DNA of 64,000 nt. Source: JAHJQQ01 sp963737555. GTDB taxonomy: Bacteria > Pseudomonadota > Gammaproteobacteria > Thiohalobacterales > Thiohalobacteraceae. Position numbers and translations under genes: made by a program. Where the stretch lies: the NCBI GenBank assembly GCA_963737555.1, contig CAVTTB010000001.1, positions 186,001 to 250,000 on the forward strand, in the 5' to 3' direction. The notes below the pieces were generated by a model that was given only the letters and a program-made list of their open reading frames with translations, searched no databases and was not told where the DNA came from. How positions within the stretch are numbered: the stretch's first letter is position 1; every line of letters starts with the position of its first letter. This document shows positions 57,314 through 64,000 of this stretch, in pieces.

Positions 57314-57901
57314 TTATTGTGATGTGTACGGCGTGTGGTTGAACGTGTATTCGCCCAGCGTATGTTCACCCTGGTTGTCGACGGCGAGCAGGCGCATGTG
57401 GAGGGTGGAAACCGGCAGGGCGCGCAGCACGTCGACGCGGGTGGAGAACGCTACGCCGCCGCTTGCGGCGATGAACGGTATATCCTCTAATCGCATCATG
57501 TTCTTGCCGTCGCTCCCGAGGGTGACCATATCGAGTCGTTTGACCGCGTCGAGCGGTGTCTCCAGACGCGCCACCACGAAATCATCATCCGGCGTGACCG
57601 TGCAGTTCACCGAGCCGTTGAGCGGCACGCGATACTTCCGCACCCGCAGGCCGTTTTCCGACAACCTGTGCACGAACTGATCGTTGACGATCATGCTCAC
57701 GCCGCTGCTCTGTGTCACTGCGCGCACCTCACGCGCCAGCGTCGCAATCTGCTCCAGCCGGCGACTGCACAGCTCGCAGCCGAGGTAGTGTTCCTCGATC
57801 TGCGCGGCGCTGTTGGGATCGTGTTCCCCGAGCCAGTAGGCGAGCAGGCTGTCCCAGGCCAAGGGTGATGCACAGTTCACTTGGATTCTCCCGTGACGCA
57901 T
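57314..57901 (-). CDS. Putative zinc-binding anti-sigma factor
   Basis: 195 residues. A ZAS-like cluster lies near the N-terminus: IEEHYLGCELCSRRLEQ, i.e. H-x3-C-x2-C. There is no obvious membrane helix; the rest is a beta-rich domain (DFVVARLETPLDAVK). Its start overlaps the ECF sigma stop by 25 bp, so it is probably translationally coupled and binds that sigma factor. Cytoplasmic anti-sigma role inferred. Confidence 0.75.
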   Translation of the reverse strand: MRHGRIQVNCASPLAWDSLLAYWLGEHDPNSAAQIEEHYLGCELCSRRLEQIATLAREVRAVTQSSGVSMIVNDQFVHRLSENGLRVRKYRVPLNGSVNCTVTPDDDFVVARLETPLDAVKRLDMVTLGSDGKNMMRLEDIPFIAASGGVAFSTRVDVLRALPVSTLHMRLLAVDNQGEHTLGEYTFNHTPYTSQ

Positions 57902-58446
57902 GCGCGCAGACGCTCGAGGCCGCGGTGCCGGATAACGCGCACATTCGCCGGGCTCAGGTCCAGTTCGCGGGCCAGCGCATCGGCCGGCATATCGTCATAG
58001 AAGGTCAGCATCAACACGCTCCGCTCCCGTTCCGGTAAGCGCTCGAGGCAATGCGTCAGGCGTTCGCGATCGAGATCCGGCGCCGGCGTTTCCGGTGGCA
58101 ACAACGCTTCGCCATAGGTTTCCAGCAGGCGTTCGCGTCGCGCATGCCCGCGGCGCAGGTCGAGTACCGTCATCCGGCAGATGCCGAACACGAACGACGC
58201 CAGCCGTTCCGGCTCGCGCAAGGCGCCGGCACGCAGACGCTCTATCAGCATAACCATCACCTGCTGCATGAGATCGGCGGCGGCCGCTTCGTCGCGCAGG
58301 TGCCGCAACCCGTAGAGGCGCACGCGCGGCGCGAGCCGTCGGCAGAGTTCGGTCTCCGCCTCGGCATCGATGGCGGGCGCCGCCACATCCACGCGTTGCG
58401 CCAGCGTGGCGTCATCCGGCAGGGTGTCGGGGTCTGGCGAGTGCAT
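57877..58446 (-). CDS. ECF-type RNA polymerase sigma factor
   Basis: 189 residues from MHSPDPDTLPDDATLAQ. Region 2 (YGLRHLRDEAAAADLMQQVM, then FVFGICRMTVLDLRR) and region 4 (LERLPERERSVLMLTFYDD, ELDLSPANVRVIRHR) are clear. An AAGGAGG lies 19 nt upstream, unusually far, with an out-of-frame ATG well placed behind it, so the true start or a local indel is uncertain. Divergent from the MBL-fold gene; coupled to its anti-sigma partner. Confidence 0.88.
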   Translation of the reverse strand: MHSPDPDTLPDDATLAQRVDVAAPAIDAEAETELCRRLAPRVRLYGLRHLRDEAAAADLMQQVMVMLIERLRAGALREPERLASFVFGICRMTVLDLRRGHARRERLLETYGEALLPPETPAPDLDRERLTHCLERLPERERSVLMLTFYDDMPADALARELDLSPANVRVIRHRGLERLRACVTGESK

Positions 58447-58543
58447 TCGAAAAGCATATTCCGGCCTCCTTGTCATTGGAAGTGTAACGATCCGGCGTTT
58501 CGTTACACACCCAGGCACATCCACCCCAACCGAGGAGTCTGCC

Positions 58544-59287
58544 ATGATCACTAACGAACAATCCGGCACCAACATCCACGAGATCGCCGACGGCATCTAT
58601 CGCATCAACACTCCCGTCGAACTGCCCGGCGGGGGCGCTTTCAGCTTCAACCAGTATCTGATCGTCGACGACAAACCCATGCTGTTCCATACCGGCCCGC
58701 GCCGCCTGTTTCCGTTGGTGAAAGAGGCGATCGCCGGCGTATTGCCGCCGGAACGTTTGAGCTACATCGGCTTCTCGCATTTCGAGGCCGACGAATGCGG
58801 CTCGCTCAACGCGTTTCTGGCGTTGGCGCCCGAATCCGTACCGGTCTGCGGCCGAATCGCGGCGATGGTTTCGATAAACGATGTTGCCGATCGCGCACCG
58901 CGCGCGTTGGGTGATGGGGAAACGCTGAATCTCGGACGGCACGCGCTGCGCTGGTTCGACACGCCGCATCTGCCGCATGCCTGGGAGTGCGGCTTCATGT
59001 TCGACGACAACACGCGCACCTTGCTGTGCGGCGACCTGTTCACCCAGGGCGGGACCGGAAAAACGCCACTCGTCGAGACCGACATCCTGGGACCGAGCGA
59101 GGCCTTCCGTGGCGCAATGGATTACTACTCGCACTGCCCGGATACCGGCGCGATGCTCGAACGCTTGGCCGGTGAATCGCCAACTACGCTCGCCTGCATG
59201 CACGGCAGCGCCTGGCGTGGCGATGGCGCCGCGCTGCTGCGCGCACTGGCGAGGTCGGTCGAACAGCGTAAATCGAAGGCGGCATGA
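58544..59287 (+). CDS. ODP-type metallo-beta-lactamase fold protein
   Basis: 247 residues from MITNEQSGTNIHEIADG. The diiron/flavodiiron-like motif reads SHFEADECGSLN: H, E and D are present but the usual second His is replaced (E-C-G). Later FDTPHLPHAWECG and MLCGDLFTQ-like (LLCGDLFTQGG) supply further ligands. It may reduce O2/NO or act as an oxygen-sensing subunit. Divergent from the ECF sigma gene, hence a possible regulon member. No adjoining flavodoxin domain. Confidence 0.8.
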   Translation: MITNEQSGTNIHEIADGIYRINTPVELPGGGAFSFNQYLIVDDKPMLFHTGPRRLFPLVKEAIAGVLPPERLSYIGFSHFEADECGSLNAFLALAPESVPVCGRIAAMVSINDVADRAPRALGDGETLNLGRHALRWFDTPHLPHAWECGFMFDDNTRTLLCGDLFTQGGTGKTPLVETDILGPSEAFRGAMDYYSHCPDTGAMLERLAGESPTTLACMHGSAWRGDGAALLRALARSVEQRKSKAA

Positions 59288-59484
59288 CGCGTGGCGATCC
59301 AGGGTCACGGGCGTTCCAGGTTCAGGCCTGACGGGGAAGACGGTATCTGACCCCAGTTATCCAGTTATCCAAAATTGACACAGCGGCCGGAACTGCGGTT
59401 GAATCCGGCCCAGCGATACAAAAAACCGGCCGGGAAGGACTGGAATTTTGTATCCACAATCACAATGATATGGAGGTCGATCTT

Positions 59485-60670
59485 ATGTCGGACATGATTC
59501 TGCTCGGTACGCGCAAGGGTACCGTGATCTTCGAGCGTTCGAATTCCACCTGGCGCCCGCGACCCATCGAGCATGCGGGTATTCCCGTGTGTTACGCGGC
59601 GCGTGATCCGCGCGACGGTACGTTGTGGGCATCCCTGGATCATGGACACTGGGGGCCGAAGCTCTCGCGTTCGCGTGACGGCGGTGCGACCTGGGAAGAT
59701 GTGCTGTCGTTGAAGTACCCGGAGGGCGCGCGCTACATCGTCAAATACCTGCCGACTCCGGATTTCGATCCGGAGGCGCCGGTCGGCCAGCCGGAGTACA
59801 AGGACGCCACCGTGTTCAAGATCTGGAATCTCGCCTTCGGCAATGCCGATCAACCCGGCAGAGTGTATGCCGGCACGATCCCCGGCGGCTTGTTCGTCAG
59901 CGACGATGGCGGCGACAGCTGGGAACTCAACCGACCGCTGTGGAATCACGACAGTCGCGGCGGCGATCTGTTCGCCGGCGAGGCGACCAGCGAGAACCGC
60001 TGGGGCGGTACGCCGGCGAGTATCGATTATGGTGTGTTCGAACCCGGCATTCATTCGATCATCGTCGACCCGCGCGATTCGCAGCATATGCACATCGCGG
60101 TGTCCTCCGCCGGGGTGCTGGAGACCACCGACGGCGGCGAGACCTGGGAAGGCCGCAATCGCGGGGTGACCAACGACTATCTGCCGAATCCGGAAGCCGA
60201 GTGGGGGCACGATCCGCATTTCGTCGCCGCCTGCCCGGCGCAGCCGGATCATCTCTGGCAGCAGAACCATTGCGGTGTGTTCTATAGCGATGACGGCGCG
60301 CAGAACTGGAAAAAGGTCAGCATGCCCGATGCCGGCGTGCATTTCGGTTTCCCCGATCGCGGTCGACGCGCGGGACGGACGTACCGCGTGGGTCGTGCCC
60401 GCGCGCGCGGATTCGGCGCGCATGGCGATCGACGGCGGTCTGTGCGTTGCGCGCACCACGGACGGCGGGCAATCCTGGCAAGCGTTCCGCAGCGGCCTCC
60501 CGCAGGAGAATGCCTACGACATCGTGCTGCGGCATGGTCTCGATGTGGCGGGCGATCGTCTGTGCTTCGGCAGCACCACAGGCAACCTGTACGTGTCGGA
60601 AGATCGCGGCGAAACCTGGCAATGCCTGGGCAACAATTTCCCGCCGATCTATTCGGTGCGATTCGGCTGA
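59485..60670 (+). CDS. Asp-box (BNR/sialidase-like) beta-propeller protein (frame-broken)
   Basis: About 394 residues from MSDMILLGTRKGTVIF (59485; GGAGG precedes it). Six Asp-box repeats are visible: SRDGGATWED, SDDGGDSWEL, TTDGGETWEG, SDDGAQNWKK, and (after a frame change near 60355, CCCC for CCC) TTDGGQSWQA and SEDRGETWQC. No signal peptide, so it is cytoplasmic, unlike secreted sialidases. It is followed 6 bp later by a MoaD/ThiS-like gene. Enzymatic activity unknown. Confidence 0.85.
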
Positions 60671-60676
60671 GCCGAC

Positions 60677-60955
60677 ATGCCCACGGTGGAAATGACCAGT
60701 CATCTGTTCCGGTTCTTCCCGGCACTCGAGAACCGCACGATCAGCGTGCCGGCGGGCTCGGTCGCCGAGGTGCTGCGCGCGGTCAACGCGATCGCGCCCG
60801 GATTCACCGATTACGTGCTCGACGAGCGCGGCGCGCTGCGTCGGCATGTCAAACTCAGTATCAATGACACCCTGGTGATCGATCGACAAGCGCTCTCGGA
60901 TCGCGTCCCGGATGACGGGACCGTGTACATTTTCCAGGCGCTGAGCGGGGGGTAG
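60677..60955 (+). CDS. MoaD/ThiS-like ubiquitin-fold protein with C-terminal Gly-Gly
   Basis: 92 residues: beta-grasp pattern (MTSHLFRFFPALENRTISV, VAEVLRAVNAIAPGF, LVIDRQALSDRVPDD) ending YIFQALSGG. The terminal Gly-Gly is the site adenylated and thiocarboxylated in MoaD/ThiS sulfur carriers. No E1-like MoeB/ThiF gene is nearby. It lies 6 bp after the Asp-box propeller gene, and the pair is surely cotranscribed. Confidence 0.82.
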   Translation: MPTVEMTSHLFRFFPALENRTISVPAGSVAEVLRAVNAIAPGFTDYVLDERGALRRHVKLSINDTLVIDRQALSDRVPDDGTVYIFQALSGG

Positions 60956-61082
60956 GTGCTGGAGTGATTTGTAGGCGTGGGGCATAACGTGAGACATTTA
61001 GGAAGATCGGGGTTGCCTCACTTCGCCCCCTTTAATCATGCTTTCACTCTGCTTCAAACATCTTCACAAGGAGTCCATATAC

Positions 61083-61811
61083 ATGAAACTCAAGTCACGA
61101 TTCAATTCGCAAATGCTGGCTGGTGCGTTGCTTGCTATGCCATTGACCGCTTCCGCCGAGTGGGAGGGCAGTGCGAATGTCGCCTTGACCAGCGATTATG
61201 TGTTTCGCGGCGTCAGTCAGACCGACGAAGATCCGGCCATCCAAGGTGGTCTCGATGTCAGTCACGATTCCGGGTTGTACATCGGCACCTGGGCCTCGAA
61301 TGTCGATTTCAACGAGGAAGACAGCACCGATCCCGCGGCCGACGATGCCGCCGACATGGAGCTGGATGTGTATCTCGGCTATGCGAGCGAGATCGGCGAC
61401 ATCAGTTACGATGTCAGTTTCCTGCGCTATTTCTATCCTGGCGCCGACGCCGATCTTGAATACAACGAGCTGATCGCCAAGCTCGGCTACAGCGACTTCA
61501 CCGGCACGCTCGGCTATTCGAACGATGTGTTCAATAGTGACGAGACCGGCATCTATTACAACCTGTCCTATGCACACGAGTTCATGGAAGCCTTCACGGT
61601 CACGGCCGGCGCCGGTTACTACGACTTCGACGAGAATGTGAACGGAGCAGGCGCCCCCGACAGCTATGTCGACTACCATGTGGGCGTGGCCAAACCCTTT
61701 GCCGGCTTCGACTTCGACCTGTCCTGGTACGACACAGACAGCGACGGCGCCGATCTTTATGGTGATATCGCCGACAGTCGGGTGGTGCTGACGATCTCGA
61801 AAGAGATGTAG
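61083..61811 (+). CDS. TorF-family putative outer-membrane porin
   Basis: 242 residues from MKLKSRFNSQMLAG. Signal peptide ending TASAEW, then alternating beta-strand sequence typical of the family (NVALTSDYVFRGVSQTDED, SGLYIGTWASNVDF, AKLGYSDFTGTLGYS, DSRVVLTISKEM). Likely a 12-stranded outer-membrane barrel; substrate unknown. AAGGAG lies before the ATG. The C-terminal aromatic rule for OmpA-type insertion is not met (ends in M). Confidence 0.85.
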   Translation: MKLKSRFNSQMLAGALLAMPLTASAEWEGSANVALTSDYVFRGVSQTDEDPAIQGGLDVSHDSGLYIGTWASNVDFNEEDSTDPAADDAADMELDVYLGYASEIGDISYDVSFLRYFYPGADADLEYNELIAKLGYSDFTGTLGYSNDVFNSDETGIYYNLSYAHEFMEAFTVTAGAGYYDFDENVNGAGAPDSYVDYHVGVAKPFAGFDFDLSWYDTDSDGADLYGDIADSRVVLTISKEM

Positions 61812-61817
61812 AACCGC

Positions 61818-62053
61818 AAAAGGGGTCAGAGTCGAATGGCACTTACTTAGGCAGTCCGCCATCAAATGTAGGGTGGGTTTACCCTAAAGGGCACAAGAGG
61901 CACGCCGTTTGTGCCGTAACCCACCAAGCGTGCCGTCAGGCACTCATTAAAAAGGCGTTGTGTTGCTATGCAACGATTGGTGGGTTATGCAAAAAACGCT
62001 TACCTACCCTACATTTGAGTTTAAGTAAGTGCCATTCGGCTCTGCCCGCTTTA
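61818..62053. repeat. MITE-like palindromic repeat, full copy C
   Basis: About 236 bp. Ends GGGTCAGAGTCGAATGGCAC and GTGCCATTCGGCTCTGCCC are long inverted repeats; internal arms ATGTAGGGTGGGT / ACCTACCCTACAT and a hairpin GTGCCGTCAGGCAC. It fills the whole gap between the TorF and glycosyltransferase genes and brings an ATG (62029) in frame with the latter. Confidence 0.78.
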
Positions 62054-62922
62054 TGGTGAATATCAGAATGACCACTAATACAGACTTCTCTGTCATTTCT
62101 GTGGTGCTGAATGATCGCACTCATTTCAAGCGTACCGCTGATTCACTGCTCCGCCAGTCGGGTGCCAACTTCGAATGGATCGTCATAGACGGCGGTTCAA
62201 CCGATGGCACGCGCGAGTTATGCGAGGAATACGCAGAACACATCGCAGTCTATACGTCGGAACCCGACAACGGAATTTTCGACGCGATGAATAAAGGACT
62301 GGCTCACGCCAGTGGCAACTACGTCCTGTTTCTCAACGCGGGGGACCGGCTTTGCGAGAACGCCCTCGAACATGTGTCGGCGAGTCTCGCCACTCTCAGC
62401 GGCGAGGAGTCCATGCTTTTCGCCGCGGCCCTGTTCGAATATCCGAGCGGCCATCAGTACATCCAACGACCGCGTGAGATCGGTGACTATATCTGGCACC
62501 ATGCACCCGCCTCGCACCAAGCCACATTCTTTCGCCGCGATCTGCATCAGAAGTTTCTGCACGACCCTTGGTACCGGGTCTGCGCCGACTACCATAGCGT
62601 GTGCTCCATTTATGTCGCCGAACCTCAGTGCGGCTACCTGGACGAAGTAGTGGTGCACTGTAAACACGGTGGTGGTTCCCATTCACACCGACATCCACTC
62701 AGACTCATGCGGGAAGCGATACGAACGCAGCGGGAGGTACTGGGGATTGGCGGCGGCAGGATCGCGATCAGCGCGTTACGGCGTATGGTCTCATTTACCG
62801 CGGAAAGTCTACTGTCTTACAGACCACTGGCTCGTGTCGCCGGGCCAGTGGTGAAACGTCTGAGACCGGGCGGCATACCGGGTAGATGCGATTTGCCCCG
62901 TAAAAACCGAAGGTCACAATGA
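62053..62922 (+). CDS. Family 2 glycosyltransferase
   Basis: About 289 residues. GT-A features: SVISVVLNDRTHFKRTADSL, WIVIDGGSTDGTREL, PDNGIFDAMNKGLAHASG and VLFLNAGDRL (metal-binding NAGD in place of DxD). The C-terminal third is basic. Similar to colanic-acid-type GT2 enzymes that add one sugar to a polysaccharide repeat unit. The start is unclear: 62053 (MVNIRMTTN), 62068 (MTTNTDFS) or, reading out of the MITE, 62029. Not in a polysaccharide operon. Confidence 0.85.
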   Translation: MVNIRMTTNTDFSVISVVLNDRTHFKRTADSLLRQSGANFEWIVIDGGSTDGTRELCEEYAEHIAVYTSEPDNGIFDAMNKGLAHASGNYVLFLNAGDRLCENALEHVSASLATLSGEESMLFAAALFEYPSGHQYIQRPREIGDYIWHHAPASHQATFFRRDLHQKFLHDPWYRVCADYHSVCSIYVAEPQCGYLDEVVVHCKHGGGSHSHRHPLRLMREAIRTQREVLGIGGGRIAISALRRMVSFTAESLLSYRPLARVAGPVVKRLRPGGIPGRCDLPRKNRRSQ

Positions 62923-63046
62923 GGTGCCCCTGTACCAAACGATATCGGGGATGGCTCAAGTAAGGTTAGGGGGCGTATGTGTTGGGAAATCGTGGTTTGT
63001 CCTCTAGTATAGGAAATTCCTGGTCTGTTCCCCTTCATATGCAACC

Positions 63047-64000
63047 ATGACATCCGACCAACGTTTCGACCATGACGACGCCTTCGGTTTTCTGAACCGC
63101 AATGCGCCGTTGCGTGAAAAGCTGATTGCAGCGCATCAGGCCGTCCAGAAAATCCTGCCCTTCGTGGCGCGCATCGCGCTGACGCTTTACGATCCTGAGA
63201 CACGTGTTCTGAAATCCTATCTGCACAGCAGTGCCACCCATGAACCGATGGAGCACTATCAGGCGATCATCGACAGTGCGCCCTCATTGGTGGAGATGCT
63301 CAAACGCGGTCGTCCGCGCGTCATTAACAACATGCTGACGACAGAGCAGGACGTGCACGAGCATTCCAGACGCATCGGCCGCGAGGGTTATGCGGCGAGT
63401 TATACCCTGCCGATGTTCAATAACGGCGACTTCATGGGTTTCCTGTTCTTCAATTCCTTCGAGAAGGATGTGTTCAGCGAGTCAGTCCTGGGGCAACTCG
63501 ACCTATACGGTCACATGATATCGCTGATGGTCGTCAATGAACTGTCCAACATCAGCACCCTGAGCGCGGCCCTCAAGACCACCGGCCATATCACCCACCA
63601 TCGCGATCCCGAGACCGGCAGCCACTTGGACCGCATGTCACGCTATAGCCGTCTCATCGCGCGCGCACTGGCCGATCGTTATCAGCTCGATGATGACTAT
63701 ATAGAACACATCTTCATGTTTTCGCCCCTGCACGACATCGGGAAGATCGCGATCCCGGATCGCATCCTGCTGAAGCCCGATACGCTCACCGAGGATGAAC
63801 TGCGCGTGATGCGCACCCACCCGCTGCGTGGTCAGGAGATGATCGTGGATCTGCTGGCGAACTTCGGCCTCGAAAATACCGAGCATGTGGATATGTTGCG
63901 GAATATAGCCGTCTACCATCACGAAGCGATCAATGGTGGCGGTTATCCCGAAGGGCGGTCCGGCGCAGACATCCCGCTGGAGGCGCGTATTGTCGCGGTC
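63047..64000 (+). CDS. GAF-like HD-GYP phosphodiesterase (3' end outside window)
   Basis: From the ATG at 63047 (MTSDQRFDHDDAFGFLNRN) the frame is open to the right edge, 318 codons. A GAF-like sensory domain (AASYTLPMFNNGDFMGFLF) precedes the HD-GYP domain: HHRDPETGSHLDRMSRYS, FSPLHDIGKIAIPDRILLKPD and the GYP motif HHEAINGGGYPEG. Degrades c-di-GMP by family. No convincing ribosome site was seen. With the receiver-HD-GYP at 1-737, it frames the window. Confidence 0.9.
   Translation, partial: MTSDQRFDHDDAFGFLNRNAPLREKLIAAHQAVQKILPFVARIALTLYDPETRVLKSYLHSSATHEPMEHYQAIIDSAPSLVEMLKRGRPRVINNMLTTEQDVHEHSRRIGREGYAASYTLPMFNNGDFMGFLFFNSFEKDVFSESVLGQLDLYGHMISLMVVNELSNISTLSAALKTTGHITHHRDPETGSHLDRMSRYSRLIARALADRYQLDDDYIEHIFMFSPLHDIGKIAIPDRILLKPDTLTEDELRVMRTHPLRGQEMIVDLLANFGLENTEHVDMLRNIAVYHHEAINGGGYPEGRSGADIPLEARIVAV

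Overview
The window reads as a chromosome segment of a moderately GC-rich gammaproteobacterium. That placement is inferred from gene content: an RluF-type pseudouridine synthase, sigma-54 response regulators, a PEP-CTERM-type exported protein, a Tat-exported HiPIP and an ETHE1-type persulfide dioxygenase. The last two would suit a sulfur-metabolising, Chromatiales-like lineage. I see no rRNA, tRNA, CRISPR, prophage or intact transposase gene.

Layout. 0-8 kb: HD-GYP response regulator (runs off the left edge), CorA, a sigma-54 regulator lacking the start of its receiver domain, an unknown protein plus TauD-like dioxygenase, a PDC/Cache sensor protein, a b561-like cytochrome with a tiny acidic-tailed membrane protein, and RluF. 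8-17 kb: a PEP-CTERM protein with a decayed exported neighbour, then a minus-strand run of GH15/phosphorylase-kinase-like protein, glucokinase, MOSC protein and B12-type radical SAM. 17-25 kb: a broken CZB-GGDEF cyclase, a SpoU-type RNA methyltransferase, SulP transporter with a Usp-like protein, and a sensor kinase/sigma-54 regulator pair facing a small gene with a good sigma-54 promoter. 25-33 kb: a mosaic of gene fragments, a PPOX/radical SAM pair, a zinc alcohol dehydrogenase, the second PDC sensor protein, a divergent pyruvate kinase, YjdF-like and SRPBCC proteins. 33-48 kb: small stress and envelope genes (collagen-like lipoprotein, SodB, CsbD, YpfJ-type protease, Rieske-FAD reductase, glycine-zipper and DUF3943 proteins, a small redox cluster ending in HiPIP, a flippase-like protein, an AAA ATPase, pirin). 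48-64 kb: a YiiM-type MOSC protein, M48 protease, beta-propeller lipoprotein, ETHE1, LysR/MFS pair, ECF sigma/anti-sigma, an Asp-box propeller with a MoaD/ThiS-like partner, a TorF-type protein, a glycosyltransferase and a GAF-HD-GYP protein that runs off the right edge.

Two features dominate. First, about twenty otherwise conserved genes are broken by apparent single-base indels, several in short homopolymers; this looks more like sequencing or assembly error than decay, although a few loci (the cyclase at 17.2 kb, the 25.2 kb mosaic, the methyltransferase at 48.5 kb) look truly degenerate. Second, the right half carries a family of roughly 240-bp palindromic, MITE-like repeats (three full copies, two halves) plus smaller dispersed repeats. 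The best candidates for new biology are the Asp-box propeller/ubiquitin-like pair at 59.5-61.0 kb, the sigma-54-promoted small gene at 24.5 kb, the two sensor-only PDC proteins and the small redox cluster at 41.8-43.6 kb.
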